Of a DNA stretch of 64,000 nucleotides, positions 47,702-60,100 are shown piece by piece. This stretch comes from Bretschneidera sinensis. Its lineage: Eukaryota; Streptophyta; Magnoliopsida; Brassicales; Akaniaceae. The DNA is taken from positions 62,583,620-62,647,619 of the forward strand of contig CM043700.1 in NCBI GenBank assembly GCA_023935145.1. The letters run 5' to 3'. The position numbers were made by a program, and so were the translations under genes. Position 1 is the stretch's first letter. The number at the start of each line of letters is the position of its first letter. The notes below the pieces were generated by a model that worked only from the letters and a program-made list of their open reading frames with translations, made no database searches and was not told where the DNA came from.

Positions 47702-49804
47702 TGTAACGACTTATCCCGGGTTGGCCACCCCCGAAACGGTGTCATCACATTTTGAATATCCCAGCACGACACATATATGCAACAATAAAAAAAAACACCA
47801 ATATAAATTTTTACATCAATATGATATTGACTTAAACATTTTACACAACGTAATATGTATGAATATTTACAAACAAATTTTTAATTTATTTTCTTATTAG
47901 TCTGAGGATGTTAACACATACGTGGCTTACAGAAAAAGATTTCGTCTGACTCTCAACCCACCAGACTATGTATCCTGCCTACTACTTGAAATCATTGTAC
48001 AATGAGGGATGAGCTTCACAAGCTCAGTGAATTAAATTTACTAGAAGTAAGCATTTATATAAATAGTCTTTCAATATTTAATCATTTATATTTTATACAA
48101 CTTGATACTAGCATTTCACTATCACTACACATATCATAAGTCCTATTCTTTATCAATATCTTCTTCTGATTTATTGGTTCACCTTAAGTCCATCAAATAT
48201 CTCAAAATTACCTCGTAATAAGGTTCACATAATAAAATCTACCATTTAGATGGTTCTTATCACCATAACTGTCTCTCTATGAGATTCATCCATCTATAAA
48301 TAAATTCACAATAACACACCACACATCAACATTTCAATAATGCAAGCAATAATTAAAACATGTGCAATGCATGAATTATTATTAAGAAACATCTTCCTAC
48401 ATGTCGACATGTTTTTATCTTAGACCAGTTGCCTTCCCGGTTTATTTTCTTTACAGTTTGTCATGGCTGTCATGGTATTTATTTTCAGCATATACCGGCT
48501 GTCACGATGTCCCTTTTATTTCCAACACATACTGGCTATCATGGCTTTTCAATTAGACCGACTGCCTTCCCAATTTTTTTCTTTTAATTTAATGCATATG
48601 CATATGAACAATGATATGAAATATGCATCTGAACAATAACATAAAAAAAACAAACATGAATTCAAATATTTAATTTTGGCTATCCTAATTTTTCTCAAAT
48701 TATATAAAAAAATTTCGACTAAATTCCTCTCATCCTAAATCACATCAAATCATCCATCAAAACTTGTCAAGATCCACTAACTTTCATATCCTTATAATTC
48801 GTATCAAAACATTAACCATAGCTCATCAAGAATTTCACTTATCACTTTTATTATTAAATCAACTTATTATTCCAAAATATTATTTCTCGCGTAATAATTT
48901 TTCTACGTGTCCAATATTCATATCATACCTATCAATTTAATTTTTATCTACCAAAAAGCATAAGCTAATAATTTATTTTAATATTATTACTAGATATTTG
49001 ATTTTTATTTAGATTACTTAAAGTAAATCCAGCTCACTATGTAGCACTTAAAGCTACCCGTGGATCATTTCCTTAACCTTTCCCATTTCTCTCAGAAATT
49101 TCTCCCGGTTGCAGATCGTCAACACCTGACATAATATTTACATTAAATTTCTAATTATTTCTTCAATTCTTCATAAACCATACCCTTTGAAAATTCCTAT
49201 TTTGACTTTCGGGAAATTTCATAAATACTAAAAATTAAAAAATAAACATCACATTATTACCTTATGTTTTTCTAATAACTTCTCATGATTCTCTAATAGC
49301 TTCAAAATTTTACTCTTTTAACCTTTCTTTGAGTCCTCAAGTGTTTAAAGAAACGCGTAATGAAAGAAAAACTAAACAAAATTTTGTAGGTATAAATTAC
49401 ACTTACGTATAAGGCTGTATATATATAAATGTTTGCTGCCACAAAATCTCGACAGCTCACAAATTTGTTGGTACCATCAGCAGTCCCCCTAATTGTCACT
49501 CAAAGGCCAAATGGAAGGCATGCATGTCTTCAATTTGTATTTGGCAACCGGTGCTGCCATGAATTGGGGGTTTTTTTTTTAAAGAAAAAAAAATTTTCTT
49601 TCTTTCTTTTGGGACGTCTCTGAAATTTTTTTCTTTTTCTTTTCCTTTTTTTTTTCTTTTTCCTTTTCTTTTTACTGTTCACCTATTTTTTAGAACTGTT
49701 TTATTTAATGTAATAATAAACCTTTCACATATATTTTATTTTAATTTCATGTCATATTTATTAAATTACTACTTTACCCTTACTTTACAAATACGGGTAT
49801 TACA
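47702..49804 (-). repeat. G1 5' LTR
   Basis: About 2.1 kb, a direct repeat of 41904-44113. It contains ccggttt / accggctgtcacg repeats at about 48420-48570 and, nearer its minus-strand start, a tatatatataaa TATA-like stretch (about 49419-49431). Poly-T and pyrimidine-rich tracts lie at 49567-49672. Confidence 0.9.
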
Positions 49805-50500
49805 GCTTTCCCGGTTCTTTCATTCTCATTTAGACCGGCTGCCCTATCGGTCCTTTTATTTCCAGCATATATCGACTGTCACGGTTTTTATTTAGACCGG
49901 TTTCCTTCCCGGTTCTTTTATTTTCATTTAGACCGACTGTTTTCCTGGTTCTTTTATTTTATTTGGGCTGGCTGCCTTCCCGGTTCTTTTATTTCATACA
50001 TATTCATATGAATAATGATATGAGATATGCATATGAACAATAATATAGAAACAAGTATATGTTCAAACTTTCAAATTAGCTATCCTGATTATTCTCAAAT
50101 TATTATTTAAAAAATTCCACTAAATTCATTTCCTCATAAATCACATCAAATCATCAACCATAGCTCGTCAAGATCCACTAAATTCCTCTCATCATAAATC
50201 ATATCAAATCATCAACCATAGATCATCAAGAATTTCACTTATCACCTTTATTATTAAATCGACTCATTATTCCAATAATATTATTTCTCATAAAATAATT
50301 CTCTACACATCCACTATTCTTATCATACCTATAAACCGACTTTCATCTATCACGAAATCATAAGTTAATGATTTATTCAAATACTATCACTATATATTTC
50401 ATATTTATCTTGATTACTTAAAGTAAATCTAACTCACCATGTAGCACTTAGAGCTACCCGTGGATCACCTCCTTGCCTTTCCTACTCCTCTCAGTAATCT
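49805..50500 (-). repeat. G2 3' LTR, right fragment
   Basis: Continues the LTR after G1 with gctttcccggttc, then about five repeats of a ttagaccggctgcc..tcccggttctttta motif (49805-50000). It follows the G1 LTR order down to cctactcctctcagtaatct, where it joins RNase H sequence (ttgtagattttctactcaac) without the rest of the LTR. Confidence 0.8.
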
Positions 50501-53500
50501 TCTTGTAGATTTTCTACTCAACGCATCAGCTACCACATTCGCCTTTTCTAGATAATAGTGACTTGTACAATCATAGTCACTAATCAACTCCATCCACCAT
50601 CTTTGCCTCAAATTCAACTCTTTCTGGGTAGATAAGTATGTCAAACTCTTATTATCAATGAATATCTCACAAGTGGCTCTATACAGATGATATCTTCAAT
50701 CTTTAAAGTAAACACTATAGCAGCCAACTCTATGCTATGGGTGAGGTAATTTCTATCATGATTCTTCAATTGTCTAGAAGCATAGGCCACAACTTTCCCA
50801 TGTTATATCAACACACATCCCAACCATTGATGCGACACATCACTATACACCACAAATCATTCATCACTAGAAGGAAGCACCAATACTGGAGCTGTAGTTA
50901 ATTTTTCTTTTAGTAATTGGAAATTTTTCTCACACTTCCCACATTGTACAAATCTCACCTCTTTCCTAGTCAGTCTAGTCAACAGTACTACAAAAATAGA
51001 AAAATTCTGAAAGAATATTCTATAATAACTAGCTAACCCTAAGAAGATTCTAATCTCAGTCACATTAGTTGGTCTCTCCCAACTTAACATTGCCTCTACC
51101 TTTTGTGGATCAACTGTTATGCCATTTCCAGATATTACATGTCCCAAGAAAGTTATTTTATTCCACCAAAATTTACATTTAGAAAATTATAGCATACAAT
51201 CTCTCTTTCCTTAAAATCTGTAACACAATTTTTAAATATTTTACATGTTCTTCCTTAGTCTTAGAATACACTAAGATGTTATCAATGAACACAACCACAA
51301 AACTATCAAGAAATAGTTTAAACATTTTATTCATCAAGTCCATGAATGTTGTTGGAGCACTAGTCAACCAAAATGTCATCACAAGAAACTTATGACCATA
51401 GCATGTCCTAAAAGCAGTCTTAGACAAGTCTCTTTTTATTCTCAAATGGGTGATAACTTAATCTTAGGTTTATCTTAGAAAATACATTTGTTCCCTACAA
51501 CTTCTCAAATAAATCATTTATCCTGGGTAAAGGATATTTGTTCTTAATGGTGATCTTATTCGACTATCTGTAGTCTATACACAATCTCACCATTCCATCT
51601 TTTTTTCTTCACAAACAACATAGGGCTCCCTAAGACGACACACTAAATCGAATAATTTGTTTATCTAACAACTATTGAACTTTCAACTCTCTTAACTCAG
51701 TGGGTGTCACTCTGTAGGGTGCTATAGATATACGTGATGAACCTGGTATTACATCAATAGAGAATTTAATCTCCCTACTAGGAGGTAAACTAGACAACTC
51801 ATTAAGAATTACATCAAAAAATCTTTCATTTGTAAGATTTCTTCTAAGATTCTAGTTAACATGTAGATTACACCCCATGTGTTTATACATCGTATGTCTT
51901 TTGGTGGCGGGCTGTTCACTGACGGTATGTGTGTTTGATTCTACTTATTTTATTTGTGGTACATAGTCTTTTCAAAAGGAGCCATGGTTGAATCAATCGA
52001 AACATTTACTCATGTAATATTTTTATTAGGAGATGACAAGGCAAAACGATAAATGCACAATATTGTACCAAAATCCTTTCTTGGTTTTGACATAAATGTT
52101 ATTTGCGTGTCTTTTTAAAAATTCTAAAATCCACCATAGATGCCAAATTCCCCTCACATAATTTCCTTGGCCATTTACTAGTAGTCAGAGCAAAAAATAA
52201 GACAATTTGCAAATATCTTGAGTTTTTCCCTGAAAGTTAAACTCCTCCTGCCTATGTATCTTGAATAGTACATTTCCTTAAAACAGTCAACCATATTCAA
52301 AGAACACAAATCAACTTCAAACTCTCTGTCACTGATACGAATCACACAACCCTTGTAAACATTTATGATTATCATGCTATCTTTAGTGGGAATTTCAACA
52401 ATAACATTATGTATCAAAGTACTAATACATACTTCAATAGACTTCATATGAATACTGGATGCAAAAGAATGGATTGCACCAATATCAACCAACATTGATA
52501 TGTCCACCTTTTCTACATACAAAGCACTTCAAATTAGGACAATTATGGGATAAATATCTTATCCAAATATATGTATAACAAACTTTTATCTCTCAATCAT
52601 ACATCAGATTACCACTTCCCCTTGGTGGCATACTTACTTCCTCTGTCCTGACTCTCAGTTCGCAAAACTTGTCTCCCAAATCTAAGAGTCCCACCGATAT
52701 TACTCTGAGCTACAGAAGCAACAAATCATGCTTGCCTCTGACTCTATACTACAGTTCCCTGTGACAAGGAATGCCTCATCTGGGTGGTCTTCCACCCTGC
52801 ACGCTCATACTGGTACCACCTCTGGGTTCTTTAAATCTAGACCTCTTTCTACCTCTAAATTTCATCACATCCTTCTCAATCTGAAGTGCTATATCCACCA
52901 ACCTGACATAATTCATATGCCTCATGTAAGATAGTTTTGATCAAATCTTAAAACATGGTTCATCTATGAACCTCTTACACTTTTTCTCCTCTAGGTCTAT
53001 CATTTTCGGGTACAAAACCTTGACAAAGCCACAAATCTCCTATCATACTGAGTTATAGTCAACACATTTGCCTCAAATAAATAAAATCTCTATTATGTTG
53101 GGCTCTAGAGGTATAAGGAAAGTATTTATCAAGAAAAACCTTCTTAAACCTATTCCAGGTTAAGGGTTTATCAATATTTGCACTCACCTTAGGAAGAATA
53201 TCCTCCTACCATTCTAGGGCATTTCTCTCTAACTTTAACGTAGCAAAGACGACCCTCTGCCTGTCAGTCATTGGTAAAATTTTAAATAATCTCTCTGCAT
53301 GTTTCACCTATAACTCAAACTTAAAAGGATTTATAAATCCTTTAAACAACAAAGTATTCAACTTAATATATTTAACAAAACAATCTTCTTGCATCTCATG
53401 CATAAACTCACCTTTCTCCCCTTTTTAAACGTTTACCATTATTGGATTTATAACAACCTCAGGCACTGCTCTAGCCTGTTCATCAAGTCTATGCTATAGG

Positions 53501-53527
53501 TTATCAACTCTATCATCTGTTGCATTC
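50500..53527 (-). pseudogene. G2 gag-protease-RT-RNase H relic
   Basis: On the minus strand from 53527: decayed gag, then retropepsin-like VDIGAIHSFASSIHMKS (52522-52178), a long gap of broken frames, RT at 51445-51179 with [15 protein letters not shown] (the usual YIDD or FVDD box ends in N here, removing a catalytic aspartate), and the RT end and connection at 51147-50857 ([36 protein letters not shown]). The RNase H relic runs to 50500. Stops and frameshifts are frequent, so it is inactive. The gag continues on the other side of C4 at 63621-63930. Confidence 0.85.
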
Positions 53528-54778
53528 TGTAGCTCGAGGTTTCAACCCAAGAGGGGGGGTGAATTGGGTTTTTAAAAACTTTTGCGGAATTTATACAAGT
53601 TTATAAAAACTGATAAGCAACAAATAATTGATATAAGTAGAAAGCTGTAAATAAAGAGTTTAAGGAAGGAGGATGCAAACACAGTTATAGTGGTTCGGCA
53701 ATATCGGATTCGTTCCGACCCTACGTCCACTCTCTTCAAGGAACTCCTTGAAGTAATCCACTAAGAAAACTTAGTCGCACAACTTAGCCGGGTGTTGCAC
53801 AAACCGTACACAAGCAATTTACAGGAATTGCTTAAACCGAAAAATCCCCTTCCTTTCGGAAGTTTCCCCTTCCTCTCGGAAGTAATCCCTTTACAAAGAT
53901 GGTGTAAAGTAAAAGGTAGAGAGACAACAAATGAAAGCTTATTACAACAGAAATGTCTCTCTTTCAAAGTAAAGCTTGAAGAAATGGCTCAATAAGATTA
54001 TTTCAAAGCTTTTTGTGTTTCAAGAGTATAAAAACTTGATTATATGAGATCAACTCTTTTTGAATATGTGCTGCATGTTATTGAATGCTTTGCTGAGTGG
54101 GTTTATATAGCAATCAATTAATATGGCCGTTTTGGACTTTAATTTGAAAAAGATTTACTTTAAAACGTTCAGATTTGGAGTCCAACGGTCATATTTTTGA
54201 ACTACCAGTCGACTGGGTCGAGATACCAGTCGACTGGGTTCACTTGAAAAATATACGTTTTCAGACCTTCTGGGTATCCAGTCGACTGGTATATATCATC
54301 CAGTCGACTGGGGACTTTCTGTCCATTGTGCCAGTCGACTGGGTTGATTCATCCAGTCGACTGGGAAATTACTGGTCAAAGTACCAGTCGACTGGGTTAA
54401 TTCATCCAGTCGACTGGGTACCTTCTGACCCATATACCAGTCGACTGGTATATGTACCCAGTCGACTGGGTTGTCTTCCAACCCAGTTTTTCTTCTGTTT
54501 TTCATTTAAAAACATTTTAAAATTAATGGTTTTAGATAAACCATTTGTGTTTGAGCCATTGAACAAGCTAATACAATGTATGAGTGAGACTTACATTGGT
54601 TCTAAACCTTAAGACCTATACTAGATCTTCAGTCTTCACTTGATACTTGATTTGGTTCGAGTTTTTGCACTTTGTTCCTTGGTTGAATGTGTTTGATCCT
54701 TAATACAACTTAGTTTAAACATGTTAGTTAAATAACAGTTGTGTTTTGCCATCATTAAAATACGGGCGAGGGTCAACA
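53528..54778 (-). repeat. C4 3' LTR
   Basis: Same length and sequence as the 5' LTR at a constant offset of 8842. Ten CCAGTCGACTGG copies at 54204-54469; TATA box 54101-54109 on the minus strand. Confidence 0.97.
54204..54469 (-). promoter_or_regulatory. C4 3' LTR palindrome array (U3)
   Basis: Ten copies of CCAGTCGACTGG, about 95-370 bp upstream of the TATA box on the transcribed strand; the position suggests promoter or enhancer function. Confidence 0.8.
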
Positions 54779-55070
54779 ATCTCCCCCTTTTTGATGATGA
54801 CAAAACTAATAATGTAAAAACAGTTTTAAAAACTAAGTGTTAAGATTTTACAAAAATTTGGACAGAGTCTCCTCTGTTTTTCGAGAAAAAACCACCCTGT
54901 AAACAAGCAAACACAGTTTATATTTCTTTCAACCAATCCAGAATTAAACTCAACCAATCAATAAACATTTTTACACAGATATGGAGCAATGCTCCCCCTA
55001 AATCTATGCATTGGTTGCGTTTTTACTTAGATTTTCTCGTTTTTCTCATTTTTCTCCCCCGTTTTGACAA
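54779..55070 (-). other. C4 polypurine tracts
   Basis: On the minus strand AAAAAGGGGGAGATTG (54779-54794) adjoins the 3' LTR. Further tracts TTAGGGGGAGCA (about 54990-55001) and AACGGGGGAGAAA (about 55053-55065) lie upstream. Several such tracts before the 3' LTR have been described for Sireviruses. Confidence 0.75.
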
Positions 55071-55319
55071 CAGCAACCAAAGGGGGCAGTATAATTAACA
55101 AATAAGCTATGAGACAAACAGATATTTAAAAACAGTTCTAACATATCACAAATAGCTTAAATAAATGCAAGAATTATGGCTTATAGTATTACATCATCAT
55201 AGAAAAAGTCAATACACGTAGAGTCTTATAGAGCCATAACTAAGAAAAACAAACATGAGATGTCCGTACTAAGTGACAAATACTGGAAAAGTGCTAAGAA
55301 CTGATTAAATGAATGAGAC

Positions 55320-56576
55320 TCATGGTGCGGGAGAGTCCGAGCTGTCACGAAGAAGTTCCCTAATCTCAGCTAGGGAACCCTCGGTGTGCTCTCGATGTAA
55401 CTCGAAGTCATCCCGTAGGTGGTCTATGGAGGAGCTCAGCCTCTGATAATCGGACTGCATGGACTGAAAACCAGACTCCATCGTCATCTGAAGACTCGCG
55501 ATAGCTCGTAGGATGTCACCATATCCAGTCTGACCAGTACTCGAGTCACCAATGGGAGGTGCTCGGGTATCTGTCTCCATCTCAGCAGCCGTATCAGCAT
55601 CCTCACCACTGTCACTCGCATCCTCTCGAATCCTTAGGCGCTTTCCAGCCTTAGGATAGAGAAACCCTTCACGAACAGTACATCCCATCTTCTTTAGAGA
55701 TGAGATGTTGATGATATCCGTCAATCCGATATCCTGAGCCTCGGAGGCAGGCAAAGGTACCCGGAAGTGCTGGAGGATGAGTGTAATGAGCATCCCATAA
55801 GGAAGACACCCGGAGTCGTTTGCTTCACCGTTTATCATGTTGGCGAGCAGCAGAGGATATATATTGAAGTGGTGCCCAGATTTTAGGCACCAAATCAATA
55901 CCGTATCTATTTTAGATAGATACCCTCGACTCCCGAGTCTCGGGTGGATGGTCCAACTGACAATCAATTGAAACATTTTTGAGTCGAGGGGCAAGTCACT
56001 ACATGTGTGAAATGTAGTGGGTCTGTACACATAGTTAGGGTCGCCCCTGACTATCCGACAGGCCTCCTCAACTTCAAAGTTGTCTGGCCATCCATCCAGA
56101 CTCCATTGAACCCCCCTTATAGGGATTCTCAGAATGCTCATCAAGAGGTCAGTGTTGACCTCAAACTCCACACCGCTAACTCTGGTTCTGAATCTCAGAG
56201 CCAGAGGACTGGGTTTCACCAAGTTCGCATAGAACTGGTGAATCAGTCGCGGGTAATATTTTTCATGAATACTGACCAGTGGGGTCAGATTTATTGCCTC
56301 AAAGGCTGGAAGAATATCGAAATTACCATGACGAATGGAGTCGAAATCAACGACTCTACCCGTCATGATTTTCTTGTGACGGATTATAGAGTTATACCTC
56401 TTATGAGCCGCTGGGCTGAAAAACAGAGCCTGCTCCAACTCTGTTCTGGGCTCCTTGCTGGATGACCCTGCTACTCCCTTCCCTTTTGATTCCGAAGCCG
56501 AAGGTTTTGAAGATCTTGGCTTTTTGGGCGCATTAGGTCCACTTGTTGTGAGTTTTATACGGATTTTGTCACTCAT
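55320..56576 (-). CDS. C4 third ORF downstream of pol (envelope position), 418 codons
   Basis: Sense orientation, about 560 bp after pol. The start is ATG 56576 (MSDKIRIKLTTSGPNAPKKP), with a basic Ser/Lys/Pro-rich N-terminus. A globular part of about 200 residues follows (YNSIIRHKKIMTGRVVDFDS, FYANLVKPSPLALRFRTRV, SKIDTVLIWCLKSGHHFNIY, MLITLILQHFRVPLP), then an acidic linker and a C-terminal coiled coil (LQMTMESGFQSMQSDYQRLS, IDHLRDDFELHREHTEGSLA). This layout resembles the 'putative plant transposon protein' domain found in extra ORFs of plant retrotransposons; that match is from memory. No signal peptide or clear membrane anchor, so it does not look like a classical envelope protein. Its function is unknown. 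The frame is intact, which suggests selection or youth. Confidence 0.75.
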   Translation of the reverse strand: MSDKIRIKLTTSGPNAPKKPRSSKPSASESKGKGVAGSSSKEPRTELEQALFFSPAAHKRYNSIIRHKKIMTGRVVDFDSIRHGNFDILPAFEAINLTPLVSIHEKYYPRLIHQFYANLVKPSPLALRFRTRVSGVEFEVNTDLLMSILRIPIRGVQWSLDGWPDNFEVEEACRIVRGDPNYVYRPTTFHTCSDLPLDSKMFQLIVSWTIHPRLGSRGYLSKIDTVLIWCLKSGHHFNIYPLLLANMINGEANDSGCLPYGMLITLILQHFRVPLPASEAQDIGLTDIINISSLKKMGCTVREGFLYPKAGKRLRIREDASDSGEDADTAAEMETDTRAPPIGDSSTGQTGYGDILRAIASLQMTMESGFQSMQSDYQRLSSSIDHLRDDFELHREHTEGSLAEIRELLRDSSDSPAP

Positions 56577-56731
56577 TTTTAAGAAATTTGAAGTTTTTGG
56601 AAAAAGGAAATTTGGTAAAAATGAGAGATTTTAACCGTAGAAAGTTAAAAATCTCTTTAGGAATGAGTAGATCGGTGTGTTTAGAAGGGATTTGGATGAT
56701 TTTTAGATCAAAAAGATGAACAGTTCTCTTA

Positions 56732-56996
56732 CCAGTCGACTGGGTAAACGTACCAGTCGACTGGATCAACTGACAGTGAGATACCAGTCTACTGGGCTAA
56801 CGATACCAGTCGACTGGGGGTTAAAAAAAATTTGGCTCCAAGCATGATTTGATTTTATAGACGACTGGAGAAGACTTACCAGTCGTCTGGAGTTTTTGGC
56901 AGAGAGTTACCAGTCGACTGGGTCAAAATTACCAGTCGACTGGAAAAACAGGCAGAGACTTACCAGTCGACTGGAGAAAATTTACCAGTCGACTGG
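56732..56996 (-). repeat. C4 internal CCAGTCGACTGG array between pol and the third ORF
   Basis: Seven perfect copies of the 12-bp palindrome and two one-base variants (CCAGTCTACTGG at 56783, CCAGTCGTCTGG at 56879), spaced mostly 20-50 bp. Same motif as in the LTR arrays. Confidence 0.95.
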
Positions 56997-57136
56997 ATCC
57001 TGAGTAAAATTTCCAGTCCTGAATTTTTAGCACGATTTTGTTTATCTATGACATTTTTGAGTGAAGGGAATAATTAAACATGGATTAATACTCTATCACT
57101 CAATGTCAAACATGCAAATGATGAAATGAGATGCAA

Positions 57137-60100
57137 TCAAACATTCAATTTATCAAAATCAAGCAATCCCATCAACTTTCTTATTTTGCAAAAACTAGCT
57201 TCACTTAAGGGTTTTGTAAGAATATCAGCTATTTGATCTTCTGAAGGTATAAATTCTAATCTTATATCACCTTTTTGAGCATGGTCTCTTAAGAAATGAT
57301 GTCTAATCTCTATATGCTTGGTTCTAGAGTGCTGAATAGGATTTTTGGTTAGGTTGATGGCACTAGTATTATCACAAAATATAGGAATATTTTTGAGACT
57401 CATGCCATAGTCTTCTAGTTGTTGTTTCATCCATAATACTTGGGCACAACAACTGCCAGCTGCTACATATTCCGCCTCAGCGGTTGATAGTGCAACTGAA
57501 TTCTGTTTCTTGGAGAACCAAGAAGTTAACATAGCACCTAAGAATTGGCATGTTCCACTTGTGCTTTTTCTATCTAACCTACATCCAGCAAAATCAGCAT
57601 CCGAATATCCTACTAGCTCAAAAGATGATTCTCTAGAATACCATAATCCTATGGTCTGGGTCCCTTGTAGATATCTAAGGATTCTTTTTACTGCAACTAC
57701 ATGTGATTCCTTAGGATTAGATTGAAATCTAGCGCACATGCATACACTGAACATTATATCAGGTCTACTTGCAGTCAAGTACAGTAAAGCACCTATCATG
57801 CTTCTATAATATTTAGAATCTACAGTTTTACCTCCTTCATCAAGATCAAGTTTGGTGGTTGTGCTCATAGGCGTTCCAATTGGCTTTGAGCTTTCCATCC
57901 CGAACCTCTTTAGTAGATCTTTGATGTACTTTTGTTGATTGATGAAGATACCTCCTTTTAGTTGCTTGATTTGCAGTCCAAGGAAGTAGGTAAGTTCTCC
58001 CATCATGCTCATTTCAAATTCACCTTGCATGCACTTTGCAAACTCTTGACACATAGATTCATTAGTAGCACCAAATATAATATCATCAACATATATTTGA
58101 ACTATCAAAGTGTCATTTTTGTGAGTTTTTGTGAAGAGAGTTGTATCTATTTTTCCTCTTACAAAATCATTATCAATCAAAAATTTGCTTAGTCTTTCGT
58201 ACCATGCCCTTGGAGCTTGCTTCAGCCCATATAAAGCCTTAGAAAGCTTGTAGACATGATTTGGAAGACTAGGATTTTCAAAACCAAGAGGTTGTTCAAC
58301 ATAAACCTCTTCTTCTATAAAGCCATTTAAAAAGGCACTTTTCACATCCATTTGAAATAGCTTGAATTTATTAAAGCATGCAAAGGCTAATAACATTCGA
58401 ATAGCTTCTAATCTAGCTACGGGAGCATAGGTTTCATCAAAATCTATTCCTTCCTCTTGATTATATCCCTTAGCAACTAGCCTAGCCTTATTTCTAGTTA
58501 CTATACCATTTTCATCCATTTTATTTCTATATACCCATTTAGTTCCAATAATTGAATGATCTTTAGGTCTTGGAACTAGTTCCCAAACATTGTTTCTCTC
58601 AAATTGATTTATCTCTTCCTGCATTGCAATTATCCAATCATTATCTTTTTCAGCTTCTATAAATGTCTTAGGTTCTACTTGAGACAAATAAGCTACAAAA
58701 TTGCAAATATTTCTAATGGAAGAACGAGTTCTTACCCCTTGTGAAGGATCACCAATTACTTGATCAATTGGATGATGATTTACATACCTCCAATCCTTGG
58801 GTAGATTTTCCTCTTGTTGACTTGAGGATGGTTGGTCCAAATTTGGAGTTGCCATCCCTTCATTTGTTTGAGAAGAACTCACTTTTGGGTCAACAATGGG
58901 AGTAGAAGTTTCCATTCTTGGAATAAAATCTGCATCATCTTTAAAGGAAACTTCTCCACTACTCATTGGGTTAGATTCATCAATAGTTACATGCACAGAT
59001 TCTTCTACTACTAGAGTTCTCTTATTGAAAACTCTATAAGCCTTAGTAGTAGTAGAATATCCTAAAAATATCCCTTCATCGGTCTTGGAATCAAATTTAC
59101 CCAAGTTAGTTTTATTGTTATTTAAGATGAAGCACTTACTACCAAAGGCACGAAAATAGGAAATATTGGGCTTTCTCCCTTTCCATAGTTCATAAGGAGT
59201 TTTATCAAGCAGGGGCCTTATCAAAATTCTATTTAAAATATAGCAAGAAGTATTCACGGCTTCAGCCCAAAAATATTTTGGTAAATTATTTTCACAAAGC
59301 ATTGTTCTTGAAAATTCTTCTAGAACTCTATTTTTCCTCTCAACAACTCCATTTTGTTGAGGAGTTCTAGGAGCTGAAAAGTTGTGATTAATTCCATTTT
59401 CATCACAAAATTTTGAAAAGCTTTGATTTTCAAATTCTTTGCCATGATCACTTCTTATGCTTGAAATACAAATTCCTTTTTCATTTTGTACCTTTTTGCA
59501 AAACTTTTCAAATCCTTTGAAAGCTTCATCCTTATAAGCAATAAAAATAACAAAGGTATATCTTGAATAGTCATCAACAATAACAAGAGCATATTGATGG
59601 CTACCTAGACTAATGGTACTAATTGGACCAAATAAGTCCATATGCAAAAGTTCCAAAGGTCTAGTAGTTGAGACAACATTTTTTGCTTTGAAAGATATCC
59701 TTGATTGTTTTCCCATTTGACAAGCATTGCAAATTTTATTTTTCTCAAAATTGATTTTAGGAAGACCAATAACTAAATCTTTTCTTGAAACAATTTTTAG
59801 CAAGTTCATATTTACATGACCAAGCCTTCTATGCCATAGCCATTGATTTTCACTAAAAGCAGGAAAACATTTTTCATTATTGGAATGTAAGGATTTCAAA
59901 TCAACTATATAGACATTTTCATGTCTATGGCCAATGAATTTGATCTTGTTGCTCTTGATGTCTATAACTAGACAATGAGAGGTCTCAAATGTGACTTTAT
60001 ATCCTTTGTCACATAATTGACTAATGCTAAGTAAATTTGGCTTTAAGCCTTGTACTAGCAATACATTATCTAAAGTTGAGAAATCATTACCGACTTTTCC

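Larger units (their letters stand above)
41904..49804 (-). mobile_element. G1: Ty3/gypsy (chromovirus-like) element nested in the G2 LTR
   Basis: 3' LTR 41904-44113, internal 44114-47701, 5' LTR 47702-49804 (minus strand). LTRs begin and end TGTAA...TTACA. A decayed iMet primer site (ggctcaaatacca) lies at 47686-47698. Flanks GCCAT (41899-41903) and GCTTT (49805-49809) each differ by one base from GCCTT, which is what an uninterrupted LTR of this family has at this point, so this is probably a mutated 5-bp target duplication. Integrase is almost entirely deleted: the RNase H end (44508) runs into an integrase C-terminal piece with YVRPYEVIEKVW (about 44490-44410). Confidence 0.85.

Noticed and set aside
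53761..53995. Short frames in both orientations repeated at 62603-62837
   Set aside because: LTR sequence of C4; their duplication only reflects the two LTRs.
54204..54469. Regularly recurring 12-bp motif suggestive of a CRISPR-like array
   Set aside because: The genome is a plant, the repeats are far too short, spacing is irregular and the array lies in a retrotransposon LTR.
54175..54612. 145-codon plus-strand frame with PVDWV-like repeats, also at 63017-63454
   Set aside because: It is a translation of the CCAGTCGACTGG palindrome array in the C4 LTR. It runs antisense to the element and has no domain.
56007..56465. 152-codon plus-strand frame
   Set aside because: Antisense to the third ORF of C4, no domain.
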